Assembly (NCBI RefSeq): GCF_902506415.1
Contig: NZ_LR733275.1
Coordinates: 2,767,795-2,831,794, forward strand
DNA from: Massilia sp. 9I
GTDB taxonomy: Bacteria; Pseudomonadota; Gammaproteobacteria; Burkholderiales; Burkholderiaceae_D
DNA: 64,000 nucleotides
Reading direction: 5' to 3'
Shown: piece by piece, positions 19,236 through 28,044 of the stretch
Layout of the letters: each line of letters begins with the position of its first letter
Position numbering within the stretch: position 1 is the first letter of the stretch
The notes under the pieces: generated by a model
Told to the model about the DNA's origin: nothing
What the model saw: the letters and a program-made list of their open reading frames with translations, nothing else
Databases searched by the model: none
Translations under genes and position numbers: made by a program

Positions 19236-20105
19236 ATGAACAAGACGCCCGGCTCCGCTCCCATCACCCTCGCCCTCGACAACGTCCTGCTCGACATGCG
19301 GCCGCGCCAGCTTCTGGGCTGGCGCCGCGGCGGCGTCGAGTTCCTCTGGTTCGGTTTCAAGAATGCGCGTGCCTGCCTGTTCGTCGGCCTGTTCTTCGCG
19401 GCCATGATGCTGACCCCGCGCGCCGGCGTGTTCGGGGTGCCGCGCTACGACGTGCTGCTGCTGGTGGCGCTGGCGATCCAGCTGTGGATGGTTCGCTCCG
19501 GCCTCGAGACGATGGACGAGCTGAAGGCGATCTGCCTGTTCCACGCGATCGGCTTCGCGCTCGAGGCCTTCAAGGTGTCGGGCGCGATCCAGTCCTGGGC
19601 CTACCCCGATTTTGCGTACACCAAGCTGCTGGACGTGCCGCTGTTCTCGGGCTTCATGTACGCGGCCATCGGCAGCTACATCGTGCAGGCCTGGCGCCTG
19701 TTCGACCTGCGCATCCGCCACCATCCGCCGCACTGGATGGCGTGGACCATTGCGATCCTGATCTACCTGAACTTCTTCACCCACCACTACATCGGCGACT
19801 ACCGCTGGTATTTGGCCGCATGCGCGCTCGGCCTGTATTCGCGCACCACCGTGGTGTTCCGTCCGCTCGACCGCGACCGCAAGATGCCGCTGCTGCTCTC
19901 CTTCGTGCTGATCGGTTTCTTCATCTGGCTGGCCGAGAACATCGGTACCTTCTGGGGCGTGTGGCGCTACCCGAACCAGCTGGGCGCCTGGTCGGTGGTC
20001 CACGTGAGCAAGTGGAGCTCATGGTCGCTGCTGGTGATCATGACCTTCACCATCGTCGCCAACCTCAAGCACATCAAACAGAAGATCCACGTCGCACGCG
20101 CCTAG
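19236..20105 (+). CDS. DUF817 family integral membrane protein
   Basis: A 289-residue membrane protein with about seven to eight hydrophobic helices and the DUF817 blocks WFGFKNARACLF, NFFTHHYIGDYRW and WLAENIGTFWGVWRYP. The conserved His and Trp residues of the family are present. Its function is unknown. It is divergent from the Nudix gene with 139 bases between, and convergent with the GGDEF gene downstream. Confidence 0.85.
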   Translation: MNKTPGSAPITLALDNVLLDMRPRQLLGWRRGGVEFLWFGFKNARACLFVGLFFAAMMLTPRAGVFGVPRYDVLLLVALAIQLWMVRSGLETMDELKAICLFHAIGFALEAFKVSGAIQSWAYPDFAYTKLLDVPLFSGFMYAAIGSYIVQAWRLFDLRIRHHPPHWMAWTIAILIYLNFFTHHYIGDYRWYLAACALGLYSRTTVVFRPLDRDRKMPLLLSFVLIGFFIWLAENIGTFWGVWRYPNQLGAWSVVHVSKWSSWSLLVIMTFTIVANLKHIKQKIHVARA

Positions 20106-20156
20106 CGCCCGCTTGTCGACAGGGCTGAGGACTCCGGGGCGATCCGCGCCCCCGGG

Positions 20157-21968
20157 TCAGGCGGCCATGGACACGCGGTTGCGCCCTGCTTCCTTGGCTG
20201 CATAAAGCGCCTGGTCGGCGCGCTGCAGCAGTGCGTCCAGCGATTCGCCAGGCGTGCGCTGCGCCACGCCGATGCTGATGCTCGGCGCCAGTCCCGCCGG
20301 CAGGCCGCTGCAATCCATGCGTTCGACAGCGCTGCGCAGGCGCTCGGCGGCGCGCATGGCATCGAGCTCGCCGGCGCCGTGCAGCAGCGCGACGAATTCC
20401 TCGCCGCCTGTCCGTCCCGCCACGTCGCCCTCGCGCAGCGCCGCCTGCAAGGCATGGGCGACGCGCTGCAGGACCAGGTCGCCGATAGCGTGGCCGAAGC
20501 GGTCGTTGATGCGCTTGAAGTGATCGATGTCGAGCGCTGCCACCGATAGCGGCGCCGCGTCCGAAAACACGCGCAAGCCCAGCGCCATCAGGTGGCGCCG
20601 GTTCGGCAGGCGCGTGAGTTCGTCGGTCAGCGCGAGGTCGCGCATGCGCGAGCCGAGGCGGCGCTGGTGCATGGCAAATGCCGCCAGCAGCAGGATCACG
20701 CCGGCGCTCGCGGCGAGCGCCGCCAGCTGCCAGCGGCGAACATCGCGTCCCTTGTCCAGTTCCAGCCGCTGGACGCTGTTCTGGTACTGCAGTTCGGTGT
20801 TCCGCGCGCGCGCCTGCTCCGACTGGAACTGTACCCGCAAGCGCGTGGTGCGCTCGTCCAGCATCTGTTGGTTCAGGACCTCCTGCGCCGCCATCATCCG
20901 TCCCTGGGCGGCATAAGCCCCCTTCCAGTCGCCCATCGCGGCGCGCGCCAGGCTCTCCTCTTCGAACAGCTTTTGCAGGAAGCGTTCGTTGCGCGGCGCT
21001 TCATAAAAGCGGCGCACCGCGCTGAACTCCGCCAGCGCCTGGACCGGCATTCGGGCGCGCCGGAATGCGGCCCCGCGCGACAGGCGGATAGCGGAGACGA
21101 GCGTCTCGTCGCCGGCCGCCAGCGCCAGCGCCTGGTCAAGCAGCCGCAGCGCTTGCGCGTCCTCGCCCAGCTTCGACAACAGGACGGCATAGGCGCGCTG
21201 GTCGGTGGCGATATCGGCGGCGGCGCCGCGCGCGCGATCGATCGCCAGGGCTTGCTCGAAATGCGGACGGGCGGCGCCCAGGTTCCCTTTTTTCTCGTAC
21301 GTGCTGGCAATGTTGAAGTGCGCGGTGGCGATGTTTTGCCGGTTGCCCGATTTTTCATGCTCGACCAGCAAGTCGCGGTAGCTGGCGAGGGCGGCGTCGT
21401 AGTCCCCCACGTTGCGGTCGGCGTACAGATTGGCGAGTGCATTGAGCACATAGCGGCGCTGGCCTGGTTCGTCCAGGCGCGCCTGGAGCGCGTGCGCGGC
21501 CTTCAGGTCTTCGATGGCGCCGGCATACAGGCCGCGCACGTAGCGCTGCTCGCCGCGCAGCGCCAATGCGCGCGCCAGCACGCTGTCGTTGCCTGCGCGG
21601 CGCCCGGCCAGCACGCCGGCCTCGTACTCGGCCAGGGCTTCCTCGCGCCGGTCGAGCTGCTCCAGGGCGTAGCCGCCGCACAGGCGCAGCATGGCGGTCG
21701 CTTCGCCCTCCGCCTTGCGCACCAGCTCGAGCGCCTGCGCCGGCGCACTCTGGCCAAGCAGCCAGCAAGTGCTTTCGCGCACCGCCTGGCGCTCGGCCAG
21801 GGGCCCCTGCGCGACGTCCCGCGCCAGAGCGTCCAGCAGCGACAGGCCGCGCTGCGAATCGGTATTGGCGACGCGCTCGGCCTCGGCGATGCGGGACCGG
21901 ATGTCGGCTTGGGCGTGACAACTGGCCATGAGGCAGGCTGCCGCGAAGAGGCGTCGGAGAGTAGGCAT
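20157..21968 (-). CDS. Secreted-sensor diguanylate cyclase with TPR repeats
   Basis: A 603-residue protein: signal peptide (MPTLRRLFAAACLMASCHAQA), a long periplasmic TPR-like helical region (about 25-350), one membrane helix (WQLAALAASAGVILLLAAFAM, about 408-428) and a GGDEF domain. The active site is GGEEF (about 521-525), with an intact inhibitory site RxxD five residues before it, so it should make c-di-GMP and be product-inhibited. The start at 21968 is chosen for the signal peptide; an upstream in-frame ATG gives a cysteine-rich non-signal start. Confidence 0.9.
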   Translation of the reverse strand: MPTLRRLFAAACLMASCHAQADIRSRIAEAERVANTDSQRGLSLLDALARDVAQGPLAERQAVRESTCWLLGQSAPAQALELVRKAEGEATAMLRLCGGYALEQLDRREEALAEYEAGVLAGRRAGNDSVLARALALRGEQRYVRGLYAGAIEDLKAAHALQARLDEPGQRRYVLNALANLYADRNVGDYDAALASYRDLLVEHEKSGNRQNIATAHFNIASTYEKKGNLGAARPHFEQALAIDRARGAAADIATDQRAYAVLLSKLGEDAQALRLLDQALALAAGDETLVSAIRLSRGAAFRRARMPVQALAEFSAVRRFYEAPRNERFLQKLFEEESLARAAMGDWKGAYAAQGRMMAAQEVLNQQMLDERTTRLRVQFQSEQARARNTELQYQNSVQRLELDKGRDVRRWQLAALAASAGVILLLAAFAMHQRRLGSRMRDLALTDELTRLPNRRHLMALGLRVFSDAAPLSVAALDIDHFKRINDRFGHAIGDLVLQRVAHALQAALREGDVAGRTGGEEFVALLHGAGELDAMRAAERLRSAVERMDCSGLPAGLAPSISIGVAQRTPGESLDALLQRADQALYAAKEAGRNRVSMAA

Positions 21969-22114
21969 GTACTTACAAAATAAGCTGAGCATATGCAATA
22001 TACATGAACATAAAGCAATATTCACGACTGCCGTGCCCGCCTGTGGTTTTCCTGTTCAGCGCCCCCGGGAGTATGATGTGGCTGCACGCCTGTGTCCGTT
22101 CTGGAGGAATTCGT

Positions 22115-22618
22115 ATGTCAGCGCCGCTCCGCCTTGCCGCCCTGTTCGCGGCCCTGATGCTGCCGGCTCCGATCCTTGCAACCGGCTTCCAGAGCGAGCG
22201 CGCCATTGCCGCCGGCGAAGTCGATCTCGAGGCAATGCTTGCCGGGCTGGAGCGCCAGCGCGCCCAGGCCGTCCTGAAACGCGATATCGCCGCGCTGCGC
22301 CACCTGATGGACCGCCAGTACTACCATATCGACAGCCGTGGCCGGGTGCGCAGCAAGACCGAAATCCTGAGCGCGCTCGATCGCGATGATTTCCGCTTCC
22401 GCGTGTATGAAATCGAGTCGAACGAGGTGCAGATATTGAGCGGCGGCAGCACCGCCCTGTCGACCGGCGTGTTCCGCTCGCTCCAGGCGGGCGCCTCCGC
22501 CAAGCCCTTCCGCGGGCGTTACGTGCACGTGTGGGTACGCCAGTCGGAAGGCTGGAAGAATACCTTCCACCAGACCACCGCCATCAGGCCGGCGCAGGAC
22601 GACTGTCCCTGCGACTAG
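22115..22618 (+). CDS. Secreted SnoaL/DUF4440-like protein
   Basis: A 167-residue exported protein with signal peptide MSAPLRLAALFAALMLPAP and an NTF2-like cone fold (LAGLERQRAQAVLKRDIAALRHLM, then GRYVHVWVRQSEGWKNTFHQTTAI), as in DUF4440/SnoaL-like proteins. The ATG at 22115 has GGAGG at 22103-22107; longer in-frame starts would put non-signal sequence in front. Function unknown; it ends just before the convergent FapA-like gene. Confidence 0.75.
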   Translation: MSAPLRLAALFAALMLPAPILATGFQSERAIAAGEVDLEAMLAGLERQRAQAVLKRDIAALRHLMDRQYYHIDSRGRVRSKTEILSALDRDDFRFRVYEIESNEVQILSGGSTALSTGVFRSLQAGASAKPFRGRYVHVWVRQSEGWKNTFHQTTAIRPAQDDCPCD

Positions 22619-22625
22619 GCGCGAT

Positions 22626-24530
22626 TCACGAGGCCTCGGCTTCGGCCGTGCTCCAGTTGAAGGTGCCGCTGCTGCCGGCGAACAGCAGCTCGGCGCCGCT
22701 GGCGTCGCGCAGGCGCGCCTTGATCTCGCGCGGCGCCAGGTTGTGTACGCTGCTGCGCTCGGCCGCGGCGGTATCCGGCTCGACGTTCAGCGCGCGTACC
22801 GTGACGTCGCCGCTGACCTGGCCGATTGCCACGCTGACCGCGCCGCTGTGCTCGGCGCGCTGCGCCTGCAGGCGCGCCAGCAGCGCCGTGCCGGACTGCT
22901 GCTCGGCCTCGATATTCTTGATTTCCTGCGACAAGGTGGACATCTGCTTGAGCGCCGGCGCGGCGCCGGCTGACAGCTTCTTGAAGGCGGTCTGCTGTTC
23001 CGGCGTGAGTACCAGCTCGCCCTTGCGCACGCGCCCGGCCAGCTTGACGTAGCTGGCCACTTCCGGCTGGGCGGCGACCGCCGCCATCGCGCCGCGGCGC
23101 TGCTCGATCAGCTGGCCGAACTGGGCGATGCGCTCGCCGATCATGCCGATCGCCGCATCGACGCGGGTGCAGTCGGGACGCAGTACGAAGACCCGCATCT
23201 CGCTGTGTCCGCGCGGTGCGGCGCACTCGATGGCGATTCGCTTGGCGGCGATGGCGCAGCCCTCGGCCTGGGTGACCTCGACCACGTCGGCGATGATGTC
23301 GCAGTTGAGCGCTTCCACCACCGTGACCCGGGTCCCGGAGATGGTGCAGTTCTCGGCGCGCTGCAGGTTCACTTCGCCGTTCGCGCTCTGGATGGTGGCG
23401 CCCGAGGCAACGCCCGCCACGATGATCGGCCCGTCGGCGTTGCGCGCGCTGCCGCCCATCAGGTTGCGGTTCAGGCGTACCACGCCGCCGCGCGAGACGA
23501 CGTTGCCGAACACGTCGGCGTGCACCGTGATGCTCTCGCCTTCGACCACGCGGTTTTCCTGGACTTCGCCGAACTCCTCGTAGTCGCCTTCCAGGTGCAG
23601 GTTGCCGGTGGTTTTCGCGCTGACGCCGTCGTGGCTGACGATCTTGTCGCCCACCGAGAGGCGGTTGCCCTCGACGTTCAGGAAGCCGTCCTGGATCGCC
23701 ACCACGAACTCGCCCTCGGCGATGCGGTCGACAACCGTCCCCGGGCCGCTCCATTCGTTCAGTTCAAGGTCGGCCGGGATCTCCGGCGCCAGCGCGATGC
23801 CGGACAGGTCGAAACCGGGCTCGCCCTGCACGCGCGGGAGCTTGCGCAGCAGGCGCACGCCGCGCTGCACCTGCGGGAAACGGTTCTGGAAGCTCATCAG
23901 GTCGAGCTTGCCGTTGGCGAGCTGGCGCGGGGCGTCGCTGCGATGCAGTTCGTTCGAGACCTCGACCACGCTGGCATCCTGGCCGGGTTTCGGCGCCAGG
24001 CGACGCGCCACCACGATGCGGCCGGTGGCGCCGGAACTGATGGCGTCCGTCACGGCTGCGACGTCGACGCCGAAGCGGATGCCCTTCATCCACATGTCGG
24101 CGATGAACTCGTCGATGTCGAGCCGGGTCGGCTGCTCGACGCCCTCGGCATCGATCATGAACACGGGTTCGAAGTAATACTCGGCCTGGCCGTCGGCGAT
24201 CTTGACCGCGCGGTACAGAGCGCGGCGCTTTGGCTCGAAAGCCTGGATGTCGTCAGCCAGGCGTACCAGGGTCTCGCCGCGGCTGCTGCGCGGCAGGTCC
24301 GGGCCATGGCCGAACAGGGCCTTGATCAGCACCGGATAATCCAGGCCGACGAAATACTGGTTCCTGAGCAGGATGCTCTCGACCGCCGCCAGCAGCGTGG
24401 GGCCGAGGGCGGCCACGTCGCAATAGACGCCGTCGGCTTCGCGCGCGATGCAGGACTCCGGGCCCGGGGGAACGGACGCGGCAGCTGCAGGCCGGGCCGG
24501 CGCAGGACTGGGTACTACGGAGTTGGACAC
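22626..24530 (-). CDS. FapA/DUF342 family protein
   Basis: A 634-residue soluble protein with an N-terminal region rich in Ala/Pro, the FapA N-terminal domain, a right-handed beta-helix (about 290-455, repeats such as LHLEGDYEEFGEVQENRVVEGE and GGVVRLNRNLMGG) and a C-terminal coiled coil. DUF342 proteins such as Vibrio FapA act in flagellar regulation or polar protein control; the specific role here is unknown. No flagellar gene is near. Confidence 0.85.
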   Translation of the reverse strand: MSNSVVPSPAPARPAAAASVPPGPESCIAREADGVYCDVAALGPTLLAAVESILLRNQYFVGLDYPVLIKALFGHGPDLPRSSRGETLVRLADDIQAFEPKRRALYRAVKIADGQAEYYFEPVFMIDAEGVEQPTRLDIDEFIADMWMKGIRFGVDVAAVTDAISSGATGRIVVARRLAPKPGQDASVVEVSNELHRSDAPRQLANGKLDLMSFQNRFPQVQRGVRLLRKLPRVQGEPGFDLSGIALAPEIPADLELNEWSGPGTVVDRIAEGEFVVAIQDGFLNVEGNRLSVGDKIVSHDGVSAKTTGNLHLEGDYEEFGEVQENRVVEGESITVHADVFGNVVSRGGVVRLNRNLMGGSARNADGPIIVAGVASGATIQSANGEVNLQRAENCTISGTRVTVVEALNCDIIADVVEVTQAEGCAIAAKRIAIECAAPRGHSEMRVFVLRPDCTRVDAAIGMIGERIAQFGQLIEQRRGAMAAVAAQPEVASYVKLAGRVRKGELVLTPEQQTAFKKLSAGAAPALKQMSTLSQEIKNIEAEQQSGTALLARLQAQRAEHSGAVSVAIGQVSGDVTVRALNVEPDTAAAERSSVHNLAPREIKARLRDASGAELLFAGSSGTFNWSTAEAEAS

Positions 24531-24618
24531 GACACTCTCCCCACTGAATCATTGCGCATCACTCTAGCATGTTGCGTCACGCAAATAAACATATGGCAAC
24601 AAGATTTCTTAAAAGAAA

Positions 24619-24632
24619 CCCCATTTGTGGGG
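24619..24632 (-). terminator. Small hairpin with U-rich tail on the minus strand
   Basis: CCCCA-CAAA-TGGGG followed on the minus strand by TTTCTTTT. It lies beyond the stronger terminator at 24653 and may back it up. Confidence 0.4.
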
Positions 24633-24648
24633 GAAGTATCCGCTAAAA

Positions 24649-24674
24649 CGACGACGGCGCCCGCAGGCGCCGTC
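24649..24674 (-). terminator. Rho-independent terminator of the gene at 24693-25085
   Basis: A perfect 9-base-pair stem (GACGGCGCC, loop, GGCGCCGTC) reads on the minus strand into GTCGTTTTAG, 19 bases after the stop codon of the exported protein gene. Confidence 0.7.
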
Positions 24675-24692
24675 GATGGGATGCCGGCCGGC

Positions 24693-25085
24693 TCAGCGGC
24701 GGCGTGCGTTCGGATACAAGTCTACGCCTGCTTCGTTGATCTGGCGGCGCAGGTCGCGGCGCTCGTCGGGCGTCATGGTGCGGCCGCGGCGCGCATCGTC
24801 GCGTTGCTGGACGCGGGCCTGCTGCTCGGCTTCGCGCCGCATGGCTTCTTCGCGCATCTGCATTTCGTAGCCGCGGTCGTTGCGCTGGTCTTGCGACCGG
24901 GTGTCGAAACGCTCGCGCATCGACTGCTGTTGCTGCTGCATGTCTTCACGGCGCGGGCCACGATCCTGTCCGGCCGCCATGGCGCCGGCGGCGCTGCAGG
25001 CCAGCATGCAAGCCACGACGCCATGCTTGACGAAGCGCGCCAGCCGTTCGTTGACTGCCTGGGTTTTGGTGTGCACGTTGTTCAT
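24693..25085 (-). CDS. Exported basic, Gln/Arg-rich coiled-coil protein
   Basis: A 130-residue protein with a signal-like segment (about 20-38, HGVVACMLACSAAGAMAAG) and a mature part dominated by Gln, Arg and Glu that should be a single long helix. It ends in DLYPNARRR. I recognise no domain. The start at 25085 follows GAGGGACACC; it is divergent from the OmpR-like gene 199 bases away. Confidence 0.65.
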   Translation of the reverse strand: MNNVHTKTQAVNERLARFVKHGVVACMLACSAAGAMAAGQDRGPRREDMQQQQQSMRERFDTRSQDQRNDRGYEMQMREEAMRREAEQQARVQQRDDARRGRTMTPDERRDLRRQINEAGVDLYPNARRR

Positions 25086-25284
25086 GGTGTCCCTCTTCCG
25101 TGATGCCCTATAAACAGATAAGCTGTGATTTCCACTTGCAGCCAGTGTATGTGCATACCGTGAGGGGAGTAAGACCGATTGGGTAAAGTTTGTAACACAA
25201 TGTAATGGCTGAGCCATCCGAACGCGATGACCAAGCGATAAGACGTTACCATAGCGACATGATTCTGACAATTCTGGATTCGAT

Positions 25285-26061
25285 ATGAACGCGACCAACA
25301 CTACAGCCACTGCCACCAACGGCGCTCCGGGTACCCAGGGCGGCCACACCGCCAAGATCATGGTGGTGGATGACGACGTGCGCCTGCGCGACCTGCTGCG
25401 CCGCTATCTCACCGAACAGGGCTTCCAGGTGGTGACCGCGGAAAGCGCGCCGGCCATGAACAAGCTGTGGCTGCGCGAGCGCTACGACCTCTTGGTGCTG
25501 GACCTGATGCTGCCGGGCGAGGACGGCCTGTCGATCTGCCGCCGCCTGCGCGGCGCCGGCGACCAGACCCCGATCATCATGCTGACCGCCAAGGGCGAGG
25601 ACGTGGACCGCATCGTCGGCCTCGAGATGGGCGCCGACGACTACCTGCCCAAGCCCTTCAATCCGCGCGAACTGGTGGCCCGCATCGGCGCGGTCCTGCG
25701 CCGCAAGGGCCCGGACGAGATCCCGGGCGCGCCGAGCGAAACCCCGCAGACCTTCGAGTTCGGCGACTTCGTGCTCGATCTCGGCACCCGCACCCTCAAG
25801 AAGAACGGCGAGACCGTGCCCCTGACCACCGGCGAATTCTCGGTGCTCAAGGTATTCGCACGCCACGCGCGCCAGCCGCTGTCGCGCGAGAAGCTGATGG
25901 AACTCGCGCGCGGCCGCGAATACGAAGTCTTCGACCGCTCGCTCGACGTGCAGATCTCGCGCCTGCGCAAGCTGATCGAGCCCGATCCTTCCAGCCCGCT
26001 GTACATCCAGACCGTCTGGGGTCTCGGCTACGTGTTCATCCCTGAAGGGCAGCCGCGCTAG
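25285..26061 (+). CDS. ompR: OmpR-family response regulator
   Basis: A 258-residue two-component regulator: receiver domain with phospho-acceptor Asp73 (VLDLMLPGEDG) and Lys123 (YLPKPF), then an OmpR/PhoB winged helix (about 155-250, ending TVWGLGYVFIP). The N-terminal 20 residues are a low-complexity Thr/Gly extension. It overlaps the sensor kinase gene by one base (TAGTG), so they form a cognate pair; sequence order and type match OmpR/EnvZ, but the regulated genes are not visible. Confidence 0.88.
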   Translation: MNATNTTATATNGAPGTQGGHTAKIMVVDDDVRLRDLLRRYLTEQGFQVVTAESAPAMNKLWLRERYDLLVLDLMLPGEDGLSICRRLRGAGDQTPIIMLTAKGEDVDRIVGLEMGADDYLPKPFNPRELVARIGAVLRRKGPDEIPGAPSETPQTFEFGDFVLDLGTRTLKKNGETVPLTTGEFSVLKVFARHARQPLSREKLMELARGREYEVFDRSLDVQISRLRKLIEPDPSSPLYIQTVWGLGYVFIPEGQPR

Positions 26062-27428
26062 TGTTCGCCCCGCTCTCGGCGGCGCGCCGCGCCGCCCGTT
26101 TCGCCTGGTACCGCAGCGGTCTGTTCTGGCGCACCTTCATGCTGATGTCGCTGCTCACGGCAGCCTCGATGGGTTCGTGGATCGGCATCATCAGCGCTTT
26201 CCAGCGCGGCCCGCAGGTGGAGCAAACCGCCCAGCTGGCGATATCGGCGGTCACCATTACCCGGGCGGCCCTGATCCACTCGGCGCCCGCGCAGCGGCGC
26301 GAACTGCTGCTCGAACTGGTGCTCAACGAAGGCATCCGGGTCCTGACGAAGAACGACGACGACCTGGTCGAGCCGCCCACCAATCCCCTGATGCCGGAAA
26401 TCTCGGCGATCGTGCGCGAGCGCCTCGGCAAGCAGACCCGCTTCTCCAGCGGCGTGAACGGGGTGCCGGGCTTTTACATCAGCTTCAACATCGACGAAGA
26501 CGAATACTGGCTGATGCTCGAGCGCGAGCGCTTGTCGCCGTCGGGGGTGCAGTGGCTTGGCTGGGCCACGCTGGTCGGTCTGCTGTCGCTGATCGGCGCG
26601 GCCTTCGTTTCCTCGCTGGTCAACCGCCCGCTGGCGCGCCTGACGGCCGCCGCGCGCGCCATCGCCAAGGGCGAGAGGCCGGCCCCTCTGCCGGAAAAGG
26701 GCTCGCAGGAGATAATTGAAGCGAACCGCAGCTTCAACCAGATGGTCGAGGACCTGGCCCAGGTCGAGAAGGACCGCGCCGTGCTCCTGGCCGGCATCTC
26801 GCACGACCTGCGCACGCCGCTGGCGCGCATGCAGCTCGAAATCGAGATGGCCAACCTGGCGCAGGACGCGCGCGAAGGCATGCAGTCGGACATCCACCAG
26901 ATGGACGCGATCATCGGCCAGTTCCTCGACTACGCCAAGCCGACCGATGCCGCCACCTTTATCGCGGTGAACCTTTCCGAGATGCTGTCCGAGGTCGGAC
27001 GCGAAGCGGGCCGCATCCGCGACCTGCGCGTGCAGGTCGACCTGATGCCGGGCGTGCACGTGATGGGCAACGCAACCGACCTGCGGCGCGTGGTCAACAA
27101 CATCATCGAGAACGCCCGCAAGTACGGCAAGACGCCGGGCCAGGATTACACCGAGATTGCGATCGTCCTGCGCGTGAAAGCGACCGGCCACGGCCGCCGC
27201 GCCGTCATCGAGATCTGCGACCACGGCGTGGGCGTGCCGGAAGACCAGATCAACCAGCTGCTCAAACCCTTCACGCGCCTGGACAGCGCCCGTGGCCAGG
27301 CCAACGGCGCCGGCCTGGGCCTGGCGATCGTCGAGCGCGTGCTGACCCGCCACAACGCCGAGCTCACCGTCAGCAACCGCGAAGGCGGCGGCCTGCTGCT
27401 GCAGCTGGCGCTGCCGCTGGCCGGCTGA
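26061..27428 (+). CDS. envZ: EnvZ-like sensor histidine kinase
   Basis: A 455-residue inner-membrane kinase: helix at about 25-47, periplasmic domain (about 48-165), second helix (about 166-186), HAMP, the H-box AGISHDLRTPLARM with His248, and a HATPase domain with NIIENARKYG and GLGLAIVERVL. The start is GTG at 26061, overlapping the regulator's stop. It should phosphorylate the upstream OmpR-like protein. Confidence 0.88.
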   Translation: MFAPLSAARRAARFAWYRSGLFWRTFMLMSLLTAASMGSWIGIISAFQRGPQVEQTAQLAISAVTITRAALIHSAPAQRRELLLELVLNEGIRVLTKNDDDLVEPPTNPLMPEISAIVRERLGKQTRFSSGVNGVPGFYISFNIDEDEYWLMLERERLSPSGVQWLGWATLVGLLSLIGAAFVSSLVNRPLARLTAAARAIAKGERPAPLPEKGSQEIIEANRSFNQMVEDLAQVEKDRAVLLAGISHDLRTPLARMQLEIEMANLAQDAREGMQSDIHQMDAIIGQFLDYAKPTDAATFIAVNLSEMLSEVGREAGRIRDLRVQVDLMPGVHVMGNATDLRRVVNNIIENARKYGKTPGQDYTEIAIVLRVKATGHGRRAVIEICDHGVGVPEDQINQLLKPFTRLDSARGQANGAGLGLAIVERVLTRHNAELTVSNREGGGLLLQLALPLAG

Positions 27429-27438
27429 TCCCGCTCCC

Positions 27439-28044
27439 ATGACCGACACGGCCGCCGCCTACGACCAGCTGGCCGAGCGCTGGCTGGATGCGGACTTCGA
27501 CCCGCTCAACGGCATCAAGCAGCACGAACGCGCCCTCGCCTTTCTTGGCGACGGCGCGCGTGGCTGGGCCCTGAACGTCGGCTGCGGCTGCAATACGCGC
27601 TTCAACCCGCTGCTGCGCGCACATGGCCTGGAGATCGAAGGCATCGACGTTTCAAGCCGCATGCTGGCCCTGGCGCAGGCGGCCGACCCTGGCGTCACTC
27701 TGCACCACGCCGACATCTGCGCCTGGCAGCCGCCGCGCAGCTATCGCTTCATCACGGCCTGGGACAGCATGTGGCACGTGCGCCTGGAAGAGCAGCGCCC
27801 CTTGATGCTCAAGCTCATGGGAATGCTGGATGCCGGCGGCGTCATGGTGTTCAGCGCCGGCGGCCTGGATGCCCCGCACGAGCACGACGACGCCACCATG
27901 GGCCCGCTGGTCCATTACAGCACCCTGGGCATCCCCGCCCTGCTGGCGCTGGTCGCCGAGGGCGGCTGCGTGTGCAGGCACCTCGAATTCGACCAGTACC
28001 CGCAGAAGCACGTATATCTCATCGTCCAGCGCGCTGAAGGCTAG
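27439..28044 (+). CDS. Class I SAM-dependent methyltransferase
   Basis: A 201-residue protein with the SAM-binding block ALNVGCGCNTRFNPLL, motif II IEGIDVSSRML, HHADICAW and the post-I region of class I methyltransferases. Substrate unknown. It begins 11 bases after the kinase stop and ends overlapping the convergent TIGR01777 gene by four bases. Confidence 0.8.
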   Translation: MTDTAAAYDQLAERWLDADFDPLNGIKQHERALAFLGDGARGWALNVGCGCNTRFNPLLRAHGLEIEGIDVSSRMLALAQAADPGVTLHHADICAWQPPRSYRFITAWDSMWHVRLEEQRPLMLKLMGMLDAGGVMVFSAGGLDAPHEHDDATMGPLVHYSTLGIPALLALVAEGGCVCRHLEFDQYPQKHVYLIVQRAEG